Shown: positions 1 to 8,750 of the stretch, in pieces | Layout: every line of letters starts with the position of its first letter | How positions within the stretch are numbered: position 1 is the stretch's first letter | NCBI GenBank assembly: GCA_000438155.1 | Contig: FR902849.1 | Coordinates: 5,152-24,364 of the forward strand | Reading direction: 5' to 3' | Source: Firmicutes bacterium CAG:95 | GTDB taxonomy: Bacteria; Bacillota; Clostridia; Lachnospirales; Lachnospiraceae | Length of the DNA: 19,213 nucleotides | Notes under the pieces: model-generated | Told to the model about the DNA's origin: nothing | Seen by the model: the letters and a program-made list of their open reading frames with translations, nothing else | Database searches by the model: none | Made by a program: the position numbers and the translations under genes

Positions 1-966
1 CTGTCTTGCTGTACGCTCAAAATCGTTGCCTACATAACGGATACGGCAGTAAGCAGTTGCCTGCAGACCGTTTAACTTCTGGTATCCTGCCTGTGTTACC
101 GGTGTGTAGCTTCCCTCTGCTGCGGTATAAGTCTTACCATCCTTCGTTGTACCGACAATACTGATCTGGTAGTTATTCAGATGGGAAATTTCTTCTTCCT
201 TAACATCAATATAAACACCGCCCAGTGCATCAATTGTCTCTGTGAGACCGCTGAATCCGACTGTTACGAAATCGGTAATGTTCATATCCAGGTTCATGTT
301 CAGCATATTGATCGCCTGCATCGGTCCACCCTTTGCATAAGCAGCATTACATTTATTGTAGGTATCATTGCTTAAGTTCAGGTAGGTATCACGATATACG
401 CTGACCAGCTTACAATCGCCGGTATCCAGATTAATGGAGGCAATCATAATGGTATCGCTCCGGGTATTCTTGGTCAATGCTCCCTCTGTGGAGTCTACAC
501 CGAATAACGCAATGTTACGATACCCCTGCAGCACCGAGCCTTCCTGCTCCTGCAGCTTTTCAACCTCCGGATTGATGACAATGTCTTCCTCCGGCAGATC
601 TACCTTACCAACCTTTTCCGTCTTTAAAACAGTCCATAATACCATAACCATGAGTAACAGAACCAGGATTTCTACAATAAATAAAATAATCTTGGAGGTT
701 TTGTTCTTTTTCTTATGACTCTTACCATTTGAGGATTTCTTCGAAGGGGCACTCTTTTTTCCCCTGGAAGAACGGCTGTCTTCATAATAATCGTCTTCGT
801 AATAGTCATCCTCATAGTAATCGTCTCTACGGGATGATGTTCTCTTCTGTGAAGAGCTGCGTGCAGCCTGGCTGTGCTGTGCAGGTCTCTTCTGTGCAGG
901 TCTTCCCTGTGAAGGTCTGCCTTGTGATGATCTTCCCTGTGAAGGTCTTTGATTATTTGTGGTCAT
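1..966 (-). CDS. LytR-CpsA-Psr (LCP) family wall-polymer ligase, 3' end outside window
   Basis: LCP proteins transfer undecaprenyl-linked wall glycopolymers to peptidoglycan on the outer face of the membrane. The 322 residues visible begin with a cytoplasmic tail rich in Arg, Ser and Gln (repeats of the type PSQGR, residues 6-30), an acidic run of three DDYYE units (48-62) and a Lys/Ser-rich stretch. One membrane helix follows (about 91-114), then the extracellular LCP domain with ALFGVDS (153-159), RSDTIMIASINL (169-180), VSVYRDTYL (188-196) and, near the cut, RIRYVGNDFERTARQ. These are typical LCP blocks, including the conserved Asp and Arg residues that bind metal and lipid pyrophosphate. 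The start is the ATG at 964-966 with AAGGGAG upstream. It is the last gene of the locus and has its own promoter at 1029-1057, so it can be made independently of the sugar genes. The reading frame is open at the window edge; the missing part should hold the end of the LCP domain. Confidence 0.93.
   Translation of the reverse strand, partial: MTTNNQRPSQGRSSQGRPSQGRPAQKRPAQHSQAARSSSQKRTSSRRDDYYEDDYYEDDYYEDSRSSRGKKSAPSKKSSNGKSHKKKNKTSKIILFIVEILVLLLMVMVLWTVLKTEKVGKVDLPEEDIVINPEVEKLQEQEGSVLQGYRNIALFGVDSTEGALTKNTRSDTIMIASINLDTGDCKLVSVYRDTYLNLSNDTYNKCNAAYAKGGPMQAINMLNMNLDMNITDFVTVGFSGLTETIDALGGVYIDVKEEEISHLNNYQISIVGTTKDGKTYTAAEGSYTPVTQAGYQKLNGLQATAYCRIRYVGNDFERTARQ
781..825 (-). repeat. Three 15-bp repeats encoding DDYYE
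   Basis: Three consecutive in-frame units, each encoding Asp-Asp-Tyr-Tyr-Glu, lie in the cytoplasmic N-terminus of the LCP protein (residues 48-62). The codons differ between units at wobble positions, so the repeat is kept at the protein level and is not a fresh DNA duplication. A looser repeat of Pro/Ser-Ser-Gln-Gly-Arg lies just before it at 877-951. The basic repeat followed by the acidic tyrosine-rich repeat suggests an intrinsically disordered tail. Confidence 0.75.
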
Positions 967-1028
967 ACCTTTTCTCCCTTTCAAATACCATATGTGGGTT
1001 TCTTCTTTCGTTCTCCCCATAATCTAGC

Positions 1029-1057
1029 ATTTTACCATATTAATGTTCCCACTTCAA
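1029..1057 (-). promoter_or_regulatory. Sigma-A type promoter for the LCP gene
   Basis: On the minus strand a TTGAAG box (1052-1057) and a TAAAAT box (1029-1034) are separated by exactly 17 bp, with TGG directly before the -10 box. It lies in the only gap of this size at this end of the locus (967-1091), between the sugar-phosphate transferase stop and the LCP start, about 60 bp upstream of the ATG. I see no strong terminator in the gap, so readthrough from the main operon probably also reaches the LCP gene. Confidence 0.65.
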
Positions 1058-1091
1058 CCAGATTCATACAAACTTGCGGTTATACGCGCCT

Positions 1092-2501
1092 TTAATAGGC
1101 ATTCTTATTCACAAAGCCTTTGAAAATCGTCATAAACAAAATCTTGATATCGAGGGCAAGACTCCAGTTTTCAATATAAAACAGATCATACTCGATACGC
1201 TTGCGGATTGATGTATCGCCACGATATCCATTGACCTGCGCCCAGCCGGTCAGTCCCGGCCGCACCTGATGCTTAATCATATATCTCGGAATTTCTTCCT
1301 TATATTTATCTACCCATTGTGGCCGCTCCGGCCGCGGTCCAACCAGCGACATTTCTCCCATCAGAATGTTAAAAAGCTGTGGCAGTTCATCGAGACTGGT
1401 CTTACGCATAAATTTGCCAACCTTCGTGACACGCGGATCATTCTTGACCGTCCATGCATTTTCCTCTGCAGACTGCTTCTGTACTTCCATCGTCCGGAAT
1501 TTGTACATCCTGAATACTTTATTGTGAAGTCCCACACGCTCCTGTTTAAAGATCACCGGTCCTTCACTGGTTGCTTTTACTAAAATCGCACAGACCAGCA
1601 TCACCGGAGAAGCAATAACAATACCAAAGCAGGCACCCAGAATATCCATGGTTCTCTTTAATATACTATTCACCGGATTCGTTAATGGTACATAACGGAT
1701 ATTGATCACCGGAAGTCCCATCAGATCCTCCGTATAGGGGTGGCTCGGCACCAGGGAATTATAATCCGGAATAAACTTTGTATGAACACCGGACTTCTCA
1801 CACAGATCCACGATGTACTCCAGCTGCTCATAATCCTTCAGTGCAAGTGTAATCGCAATTTCATCCAGCTTGTTCTCCGGAAGAATATACCTGATATTCT
1901 CTATTCTTCCCACAACCTTAACTCCCTTATACACGGTTCCGCTTGGCATGGTATCATCGAGAATCCCCCGGATTACGTATCCCCACTGGGGATTTGCAAT
2001 AATTCTGGTAATATATTCCTCCGCCGCACTGGAATAACCAACCAGCAGAATGTACTTCAGGTTATAACCCTTTCTGCGGAAAAAGTACAAAATGTTCCGG
2101 ATCATTGTCCGGCAAAGTGTCATCAGAATAATATTGATAATATAAAAGGCTCCCAGCACGAATCGGGAAATATCCAGCTGATTGATGATATACAGCAGTG
2201 TCATAAACAGGATCAATCCTACTGTATTGGCCTTCACAATTGCAAAAAGCTCGTATTTACGCCTGGTTGCACGCTTTGGAGCGTATAAATTAAAGAAATA
2301 ATACAGAACCAGATAAAGCGGAACCAGAATATACAGCGCACGGAAATACGTGTACATATCCAGTACTCCAACATTCGGATCCGTCTCCGCAAAGCCGGTA
2401 GCAAACTTCAGATACCATGCCATTAGATAAGAAATTGCCGTCACAACCGCATCAATCAACACATGGATTCGATTCAATAATTTCTGATTGTCCTTAATCA
2501 T
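1092..2501 (-). CDS. Undecaprenyl-phosphate sugar phosphotransferase (WbaP/WcaJ-type, chain initiation)
   Basis: This integral membrane enzyme moves a sugar-1-phosphate from a nucleotide sugar onto undecaprenyl phosphate, the first committed step of surface glycan synthesis. The 469 residues match the usual length of the long polyprenol phosphate hexose transferases. Four N-terminal membrane helices (about 10-30, 52-72, 91-108, 113-133) precede a Rossmann-like CoA-binding-type domain (about 148-250, VGYSSAAEEY). The C-terminal bacterial sugar transferase domain starts at KRTMDILGA (282-290) with its re-entrant helix. It carries FKQERVGL, YKFRTM, the catalytic Asp-Glu in TSLDELPQLFN (371-372), MSLVGPRPE and RPGLTGWAQVNGYRG. 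AAAGGG lies upstream of the ATG. The preceding gene ends 13 bp away, so it is the last cistron of the main operon. The sugar cannot be read from sequence; glucose or galactose is usual for this family. Confidence 0.95.
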   Translation of the reverse strand: MIKDNQKLLNRIHVLIDAVVTAISYLMAWYLKFATGFAETDPNVGVLDMYTYFRALYILVPLYLVLYYFFNLYAPKRATRRKYELFAIVKANTVGLILFMTLLYIINQLDISRFVLGAFYIINIILMTLCRTMIRNILYFFRRKGYNLKYILLVGYSSAAEEYITRIIANPQWGYVIRGILDDTMPSGTVYKGVKVVGRIENIRYILPENKLDEIAITLALKDYEQLEYIVDLCEKSGVHTKFIPDYNSLVPSHPYTEDLMGLPVINIRYVPLTNPVNSILKRTMDILGACFGIVIASPVMLVCAILVKATSEGPVIFKQERVGLHNKVFRMYKFRTMEVQKQSAEENAWTVKNDPRVTKVGKFMRKTSLDELPQLFNILMGEMSLVGPRPERPQWVDKYKEEIPRYMIKHQVRPGLTGWAQVNGYRGDTSIRKRIEYDLFYIENWSLALDIKILFMTIFKGFVNKNAY

Positions 2502-2514
2502 TGCACAACCCTTT

Positions 2515-3477
2515 CTACCACCACAGACGGCGGAACATATTCGCCCATAACTGCAGCTGTATTATCACATAATTTCCAAAATGTTTCATGGAAAATTTTA
2601 CCTTATGTTCTCTTCCTTTTCCGGAAAAAGCAAGACGGAAGCCCTTTCCAAGACCCTTCATATAATCTGCACCCAGTCCCTTTTTCAGGAAAAACAAAAT
2701 CTTCACAAGATACCCCAAAAGCAGGAACGGCAGATTTAATAACACCTGTAACACCGGCATATTTTTATAAATCAGATAAATACTGTTCCGGGAGGATAAA
2801 TCTACCTTGAATTTATTGTGTCTCGAACCGGAAGAGCCGCTTCCTGCATGAAGAACCACAGAAGCCGGTGCATAATAGTTCCGGTAGCCATAGATCTTCG
2901 CACGGTACCCCACATCAATATCCTCCAGATAGGCAAAATGATTTTCATCAAAATCACCGATTTTTTCAAAAACAGCCTTCCGGTAAAGAGCTGCCCCTGC
3001 ACAGGCAGAAAACACAGAGGTTTCCTTTGAAAATGCTTCGGTCTTCCGGTCCTTTCCGCGTGCAAATGCCCATCCTAATGCACAATAAAAATCTCCGGCA
3101 CTGTCAATCAGCTCCGGATTCTTCATCTGCAACATTTTCGCAGCTACAGAAAACGCTTTCGGATGACGTTCCATTGCAGCTTCCAGCTCTTCAATTGTAT
3201 CTTTTAAAACAACGGTATCGTTATTTAACAGAAAAACATATTCTGTTCCGGTCTCATGGATTCCGATATTCACCGCTACGCTGAATCCCCGGTTTTCGGG
3301 TAATGCGATCAGCTTCACCATCGGGAACCTTTCTTTCACCATGGCAGCGCTTTCATCGGCAGAACCGTTATCTACAACAATTATTGCAGGAACCTCACTT
3401 CCCTCTAAAAGAGAGGTAAGGCAGTCCTGCAGATAGTTCCGTCCATTGTAATTGGGAATTACCACTGTCGTTTTCAT
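2515..3477 (-). CDS. GT2 glycosyltransferase, rhamnosyltransferase-like
   Basis: A 320-residue family 2 glycosyltransferase, likely adding one sugar (rhamnose is a reasonable guess from the dTDP-rhamnose genes upstream) to the lipid-linked chain at the cytoplasmic membrane face. The GT-A fold begins at once with VVIPNYNGRNYL (5-16). The nucleotide-binding VVDNGSAD follows, then the metal-binding NNDT (85-88), and the acceptor-side acidic motif LEDIDVGYR (184-192), where the general base normally lies. A hydrophobic C-terminal stretch at about 240-265 is probably a membrane anchor, followed by a basic tail. The start is the ATG at 3475-3477 with AGGA seven bases upstream. It lies 9 bp from the gene before and 13 bp from the gene after. 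The overall architecture is that of WbbL/RfbF-type rhamnosyltransferases; the donor is inferred. Confidence 0.9.
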   Translation of the reverse strand: MKTTVVIPNYNGRNYLQDCLTSLLEGSEVPAIIVVDNGSADESAAMVKERFPMVKLIALPENRGFSVAVNIGIHETGTEYVFLLNNDTVVLKDTIEELEAAMERHPKAFSVAAKMLQMKNPELIDSAGDFYCALGWAFARGKDRKTEAFSKETSVFSACAGAALYRKAVFEKIGDFDENHFAYLEDIDVGYRAKIYGYRNYYAPASVVLHAGSGSSGSRHNKFKVDLSSRNSIYLIYKNMPVLQVLLNLPFLLLGYLVKILFFLKKGLGADYMKGLGKGFRLAFSGKGREHKVKFSMKHFGNYVIIQLQLWANMFRRLWW

Positions 3478-3486
3478 GCTTCTGTC

Positions 3487-4878
3487 CTATCTTCCATCCA
3501 CCCGCTGCACCATTTCCGGATCCCAGACGATTCGTTTTCCTCTTCTGCGCAGTTCCTCACAGAATCTGAAGCTTAACTCTTCATAATCAGCATCCTTCTT
3601 AAGGACATCCTGATATAAGAAATATCCCGTATGGGGCTGCACCGCATAGGGCAGTCCGGTAAGCTCTTCCCAAACTGTCTGTGCCTCCCCTGAACAGATC
3701 ATACAGCGCACATCCACAGCATAGGCCTCCTGCTGACAGGATGCCCGGTGCATATAACCACTATATTCTTTATGGAGCCCCAGATATAAGGGCTCCCTGT
3801 TTTCATTATAAATACCGCCTACTACACGGTTATGCCGGTCAATCAGCTTTCCTCCGACCACAGCTACATCCGGCCGGTTACTTAACAGATCCGGCTGATA
3901 ATTTACACGAAAAAATCCCAGATGACATGTATGAACCACGTCGGCCTGATACTCCCGTGCCTTCAAAAAATCCTCTACTGCACGCTTGCCGGCTTCGTAA
4001 GCATAGCGCTTACTTTCCGGATTCTCTGACGTAGAGCCTTCATAACATCTCCAGTGATACAATACCTTCGGGATATGGGCAACCGGCAGCCTGGCCTTTC
4101 CGGCTGCGTGCCTGTCCTCTCCCATCATCCGGTCTACCGCCCGCAGAATGATGTCATGATCCTGTGCTCCATCCACACTGCTCCGGAATCCCAATTCCTG
4201 CATGAGTTCTCTCTGCATCACAAGCAGATGACAGATATAATTGTTCGATAATATTAAATCCAGATTAAACTCCGGTTTCCTGTTGACCTCATAAAACAAA
4301 GTTCCATCGCTGTTACATTTATCCTCATCGGAATATAACATGCGTAATTCCAGATTATCCTTCCGGTACGCCTCAATCACAGATGCGCATTCAAACAAGG
4401 CATCCTCCGTCAGTAAATCATCATGGTCAAGTAATGCGACATATTCTCCTGTCGCTGTCTTCAATGCTTCATTCGTGTTTCCGGATATTCCCAGATTTTC
4501 TTTCAGCCTGTGATACCGGATACGGGAATCGGTATATTCCTTCACAACCTCCGATACCCGGTCCGTTTTACTGGCATCTGTAAGAATCAGTTCCCAGTTT
4601 CCGCAGGTCTGTGCAAGTACCGAATTGATCAGTGCCCGGAGGAACTCTTCCCTGGTTTCAAAGGTTGGAACCAGAATACTGAATCCGGTTGAAAACTCAG
4701 AGGCCTTGCCGGCCTGTTCCTTTAAAACAGAATCCGGCAAGGGATCATAATGATAGTCATCCTTTCTTTCGGAAGAAGCTCGTTCCACCGCCGCATAATA
4801 AGCCTTGCGAAGTCCATTCTTCTTCAAATAATATATGGTTTTCTTCAAATTACTGAGCTTTAATAGTTTTGCCATCAT
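3487..4878 (-). CDS. GT2 glycosyltransferase with an eroded second GT2 domain
   Basis: A 463-residue protein whose first GT2 domain is complete. It has FSILVPTFETREEFLRA (66-82), LLDHDDLL with the metal-binding DHDD (151-154), SDEDKC, and the acceptor-site motif AQDHDIILRAVDRM (238-251). From about residue 337 it matches only the second half of a GT2 domain (VAVVGGKLIDRHNRVVGG). It aligns with the distal half of domain 2 of the protein at 6689-8698 but lacks that domain's entire nucleotide-binding half, including any NNDT. The truncation is in frame, so the protein is probably a working single-site enzyme with a vestigial tail. The start is ATG-ATG, 6 bp after the mutase stop, without a clear Shine-Dalgarno sequence, which suggests translational coupling to the mutase gene. 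Donor and linkage are unknown. Confidence 0.88.
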   Translation of the reverse strand: MMAKLLKLSNLKKTIYYLKKNGLRKAYYAAVERASSERKDDYHYDPLPDSVLKEQAGKASEFSTGFSILVPTFETREEFLRALINSVLAQTCGNWELILTDASKTDRVSEVVKEYTDSRIRYHRLKENLGISGNTNEALKTATGEYVALLDHDDLLTEDALFECASVIEAYRKDNLELRMLYSDEDKCNSDGTLFYEVNRKPEFNLDLILSNNYICHLLVMQRELMQELGFRSSVDGAQDHDIILRAVDRMMGEDRHAAGKARLPVAHIPKVLYHWRCYEGSTSENPESKRYAYEAGKRAVEDFLKAREYQADVVHTCHLGFFRVNYQPDLLSNRPDVAVVGGKLIDRHNRVVGGIYNENREPLYLGLHKEYSGYMHRASCQQEAYAVDVRCMICSGEAQTVWEELTGLPYAVQPHTGYFLYQDVLKKDADYEELSFRFCEELRRRGKRIVWDPEMVQRVDGR

Positions 4879-4884
4879 TTTGAC

Positions 4885-6606
4885 TTACAGAACGGCCTTG
4901 AGATCCTCTGTCAGCTTATTTAGCTTCTCTTCTGCATCCTGAAGGCTGGTTCCCTTTACTCCCATATAGAACTTGATCTTCGGTTCTGTTCCGGAAGGAC
5001 GTGCACAGCACCAGGAATCATTCGTAAGATCAAAGTAAAGTACGTTGGACTTCGGAAGTCCGGTAGATCTGGTTGCTCCGGTAGCAAGGTCTGTGATCAC
5101 ATCCCTGTCGTAGTCACGAAGCTCTTTTACCTGTAATTCTCCGAAGTTCTTCGGAGGGTTGTTTCTTAATTTATCCATCATCTCTGCAATCTGCTTGGAT
5201 CCGTCGATACCCTTTAAGGTGATGGCATACTGTGTTTCCTTATAATATCCGTATTCTTCATAGAGCTTCAGCATCTGATCCCATACGGTAATACCATGCT
5301 TCTTACACCATGCAGCTACTTCACACAGACACATTACGGCAACAACGGCATCCTTATCTCTTGCATGAGTACCTGCAAGACATCCATAGCTTTCTTCCAG
5401 ACCGAATACATAATTGTTGGAGTTGCTCTGTTCAAAGAACTTAATCTGCTCACCGATATACTTGAAACCGGTCAGCACTTCCACGAAACGTACCCCGTAA
5501 GCCTCTGCAATGGCACGTGCCATATTGGTGGTAACAATGGTCGTAACCAGTGCCGGATTAGCAGGCATGGTCTTCGTTGCGGTACGCTCTCTTAAAATAT
5601 ATTCTGCAATCAGCATTCCGGACATATTTCCGGTAAACGGTACATATTCGCCGGTCTTTGTATCCAGTGCATAAATACCAAGACGGTCTGCATCCGGATC
5701 GGTTGCCAGTACGATATCTGCATTCTTTTCCTTAGCAAGCTTTAATGCAAGGGTAAATGCCTTCGGATCTTCAGGGTTCGGATATTCCAGCGTGGTAAAA
5801 TCAGGATCCGGAAGCTCCTGCTCCGGTACAACATACACGTGCTTGAAGCCAAGCTCGGAAAGAATACGGCGTACCGGTACGTTTCCTGTTCCATGGAACG
5901 GAGAATATACAATACGGATATCATCTGCAACTTCCTTAATAATATCCGGGTGAATAATCTGCTTCTTTAACTCTGCCATGTAGGCATCGTCAATTTCCTT
6001 GCCGATTACAACATAAAGTCCCTGATCCATTGCATCCTTTTTGTCCATGGTCTTTACCGACTGATAATCGGTTACGGCCTTTACTTCTGCAATAATTTCT
6101 TTATCCTTAGGAGCGGTTACCTGTGCACCATCTTCCCAGTAAGCCTTGTATCCGTTATATTCCGGGGGATTGTGGCTTGCGGTAATGACAATACCGGAAA
6201 TACAATGTAAGGTACGGAGTGCAAAGGAAAGCTCGGGAGTCGGACGGAGTGCGTCAAACACATAAGCCCTGATTCCGTTTGCAGCAAGACAAAGTGCTGC
6301 TTCATCTGCAAATTCCGGTGACATTCTTCTGGAGTCGTATGCGATTGCAACGCCTCTGTCCTTGCCGCCCTGCTTGATAATGTAGTTTGCAAGTCCCTGT
6401 GTTGCCTTACGGACCGTGTAAATGTTCATACGGTTTGTTCCTGCTCCGATCACACCGCGAAGTCCGCCGGTACCAAATTCCAGATCTTTATAGAAACGGT
6501 CTTCGATTTCCTTCTCATCTCCTGAAATCGCCTGCAATTCTGCCTTTGTCTTCTCGTCAAAATAAGAATCCTTTAACCAGAAATCATATTGCTCTTTGTA
6601 GCTCAT
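4885..6606 (-). CDS. pgcA: Alpha-phosphoglucomutase / phosphohexomutase
   Basis: Interconverts glucose-6-phosphate and glucose-1-phosphate (possibly also mannose phosphates) through a phosphoserine enzyme. It supplies glucose-1-phosphate to RfbA and to UDP-glucose synthesis. At 573 residues it has the size of the PgcA/PGM2-like phospho-sugar mutases. All four functional loops are visible: catalytic TASHNPPEYNGYK with Ser144, metal-binding DPDADR (303-308), sugar-specificity GLEESYG (402-408) and the phosphate-binding RPSGTEPK (536-543). A strong AGGAGGAG site lies before the ATG. A sigma-A promoter (6678-6706) overlaps the end of the preceding gene, so this housekeeping enzyme can be expressed without the rest of the operon. 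It could be the main cellular mutase carried in the locus; whether another copy exists cannot be seen here. Confidence 0.95.
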   Translation of the reverse strand: MSYKEQYDFWLKDSYFDEKTKAELQAISGDEKEIEDRFYKDLEFGTGGLRGVIGAGTNRMNIYTVRKATQGLANYIIKQGGKDRGVAIAYDSRRMSPEFADEAALCLAANGIRAYVFDALRPTPELSFALRTLHCISGIVITASHNPPEYNGYKAYWEDGAQVTAPKDKEIIAEVKAVTDYQSVKTMDKKDAMDQGLYVVIGKEIDDAYMAELKKQIIHPDIIKEVADDIRIVYSPFHGTGNVPVRRILSELGFKHVYVVPEQELPDPDFTTLEYPNPEDPKAFTLALKLAKEKNADIVLATDPDADRLGIYALDTKTGEYVPFTGNMSGMLIAEYILRERTATKTMPANPALVTTIVTTNMARAIAEAYGVRFVEVLTGFKYIGEQIKFFEQSNSNNYVFGLEESYGCLAGTHARDKDAVVAVMCLCEVAAWCKKHGITVWDQMLKLYEEYGYYKETQYAITLKGIDGSKQIAEMMDKLRNNPPKNFGELQVKELRDYDRDVITDLATGATRSTGLPKSNVLYFDLTNDSWCCARPSGTEPKIKFYMGVKGTSLQDAEEKLNKLTEDLKAVL

Positions 6607-6677
6607 AACTGCTCCTCCTGTTTACATTATTGGATCATCCTCCTGCCATTTAAACCAGCATTCAGATTATTAAAAAT

Positions 6678-6706
6678 ATTTTACCACACTATCCCTGTAT
6701 TTTCAA
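6678..6706 (-). promoter_or_regulatory. Internal sigma-A type promoter upstream of the mutase gene
   Basis: TTGAAA (6701-6706) and TAAAAT (6678-6683) on the minus strand, spacing exactly 17 bp, with TGTGG just before the -10 box. The -35 box lies inside the last codons of the upstream glycosyltransferase, and the stop codon falls within the spacer. The distance to the mutase ATG is about 70 bp. Architecture and -10 box match the promoter in front of the LCP gene. Confidence 0.68.
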
Positions 6707-8698
6707 AGCAAAGTCACTCCGATCCAGAGAAAAATTCGGATTATAGTACGGATCTCCCTTTGCAAGAACCTCCTTCCACTTCGTCCTGAAGTGCTCGGAC
6801 TCCTTATTATAGCGCTCTGCCTTTTCTCCCTGATCATCCAGTCCTCTGGAAACCGACTCAAAATGATACAGCTCCGCAAATGGTGTAAAAACATTTAAGA
6901 AGCCCTTTTCCCGAAGCTTCAGACAGAAGTCCACATCATTTAAGGAAATGGCAAAGTCCTCCGAAAGGCCTCCTACCTCGTTGTAAAGACTCTTTTTTAC
7001 CAAAAGGCAGGCTCCCGTCACCGCCGATACATTCTGCGCATAGCAGAGTCTTCCCATATAGCCGAGATTATCCCGGTGCTGGCCGTAATGGCTGTGTCCC
7101 GCCGTCCGGTGTGCCCCAAGTCCAAGCACCACGCCTGCATGCTGGATCGTTTTATCCGCATAATAGAGCTTCGCTCCCACAGCTGCCACATCCTGACGCT
7201 GTGCATACATCAGAAGCTCCTCCATCCAGTTCACCGTAATCACCTGTGTATCATTATTCAATAACAGGATATATTCTCCGGTTGCAAAGGAAACACCATA
7301 ATTATTCACCCTGGAATAATTGAACGTCTCTCCCTCCTTGGGGGTATAGGTGACTACACGTATTTTGCGGTCGTTTTCCGTCGCTCCATTTTCATATGCG
7401 GCCTGCAATTCCTTATAATAAGCAAAAATTTCCGGTGTCGTGCTGTTGTTTTCCACCACAATGATTTCATAATTTTCATAGGTGGACTTTTCAAGAATGG
7501 AATCAATGCACCGCTTCAGATCCGACTGATGATCCTTATTGGCAATCACAATACTGATCTTCGGTGTCCCGATAATCTCATACCGGATCTTGAAGATGGT
7601 CTCGAATGCCCTTGTGGATGTGATCTGAAAATGCTTAAAGCCGTGGCGGCGCAGATGATCTGCCACCGCTCCCTTTGCGGCCTCCACAACATAAGGCTTG
7701 GCATCCACGCCGGATGCCACACTACCCGGATGACACCGCCAGTAATAAAGAAGCTTCGGTACATGCACCACACACTTCGCCCGGTCTGTCAGCCGCAGAA
7801 TCATATCATGATCCTGACTGCCGTCAAACTGTGGGCGGAACAGCTCCGTACCATCCAGGAGTTCTCTCGCAAACACGCTAAAATGACAGATATAATTATT
7901 GGCACGCAGATTATCAATCGCATAGTCAGGTTTAAAATGCATCGTGAGCATTTTATTGATGTCCCCACTCTTAAACGTTGTTTCATCGCAGTATATGTAA
8001 TCTGCATTCTGCTCATTAATGACCTTCACATATTCATATAAAGCACTCGGATGCAGAATATCGTCATGGTCAAACAATCCGATGTACTCTCCCGTTGCCA
8101 GCTTCAGACACTCGTTGGTGTTTCCCGCAATTCCTTCGTTTTTTAAAAGCTTGTGATACACGATACGCCCATCCGCTTTGCCTTCATATTCCCTGACAAC
8201 CTCTGCAACATAAGCATGCACATCGTCCGAGCCGTCTGCCAGACACAATTCCCAGTTCGAATAGGTCTGATTCATCACAGAATCGATCATTTCCCGTAAG
8301 AATTCCTCAGGCGTATTAAATAACGGCACCAGAATACTGATCTTCACTCTGCGCAGAAAGTCTGTATTCTGCTCTGCCTCCCTCCGTGCTTCATCTGGAA
8401 AGCTCTTCGTTCCGAACTGCTCCATGGCATGCTTTTCGTGTTGCTTATATTTGATCTTGGCAGCAACGCCCTTCATCGAGCCGCAATTCTTTACTCTTGT
8501 CACCTGACGGATGCACCAGTGCATACACCTTCTGGCAGGTGCCGAGGCCTTCCAGACAGGATTACTCTTAATCCGGTTCAGTTTAAAGTTCAGATCATCC
8601 ACCTTCGCTTCCAGATCTGCCACACGTCCGGCAAGATCTGCATTCCGCAGATGCTCTTCTTCATATGCCTTTTGATAGTCCATTTCTTCCTGACTCAT
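6689..8698 (-). CDS. Tandem two-domain GT2 glycosyltransferase
   Basis: A 669-residue protein with two GT2 catalytic domains, probably adding two successive sugars on the cytoplasmic membrane face. The N-terminus is a heptad-like coiled coil (about 10-45). Domain 1 (about 119-365) has ISILVPLFNTPEEFLRE, LFDHDDIL (metal-binding DHDD) and the acceptor-site SQDHDMILRL. Domain 2 (about 379-625) has ISIVIANKDHQSDL, VVENNS, LLLNNDTQV (NNDT 481-484) and SLNDVDFCLKL (NDVD 587-590). Both keep their metal and base motifs, so both should be active. I chose the ATG at 8696-8698 because AAAGGA lies eight bases before it. The frame is open to another ATG at 8743, adding 15 residues (MKLFDRKW...), but no Shine-Dalgarno sequence precedes that one. 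It is followed by the mutase, whose promoter overlaps its 3' end. It is the least eroded of three related long glycosyltransferases in the locus. Confidence 0.9.
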   Translation of the reverse strand: MSQEEMDYQKAYEEEHLRNADLAGRVADLEAKVDDLNFKLNRIKSNPVWKASAPARRCMHWCIRQVTRVKNCGSMKGVAAKIKYKQHEKHAMEQFGTKSFPDEARREAEQNTDFLRRVKISILVPLFNTPEEFLREMIDSVMNQTYSNWELCLADGSDDVHAYVAEVVREYEGKADGRIVYHKLLKNEGIAGNTNECLKLATGEYIGLFDHDDILHPSALYEYVKVINEQNADYIYCDETTFKSGDINKMLTMHFKPDYAIDNLRANNYICHFSVFARELLDGTELFRPQFDGSQDHDMILRLTDRAKCVVHVPKLLYYWRCHPGSVASGVDAKPYVVEAAKGAVADHLRRHGFKHFQITSTRAFETIFKIRYEIIGTPKISIVIANKDHQSDLKRCIDSILEKSTYENYEIIVVENNSTTPEIFAYYKELQAAYENGATENDRKIRVVTYTPKEGETFNYSRVNNYGVSFATGEYILLLNNDTQVITVNWMEELLMYAQRQDVAAVGAKLYYADKTIQHAGVVLGLGAHRTAGHSHYGQHRDNLGYMGRLCYAQNVSAVTGACLLVKKSLYNEVGGLSEDFAISLNDVDFCLKLREKGFLNVFTPFAELYHFESVSRGLDDQGEKAERYNKESEHFRTKWKEVLAKGDPYYNPNFSLDRSDFALKIQG

Positions 8699-8750
8699 GT
8701 TTCCGGTCCTTTCTCCACTCCACTTTCTGTCAAACAGTTTCATATATCAC

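Noticed and set aside
967..1091. Terminator after the sugar-phosphate transferase gene
   Set aside because: Only a four-base GCCT/AGGC stem without a T-run is visible, so I do not call one.
7529..8041. Long plus-strand ORF (170 codons) opposite the tandem glycosyltransferase
   Set aside because: It lies wholly inside a well-supported gene on the other strand and its translation has no recognisable domain; a shadow of codon bias.
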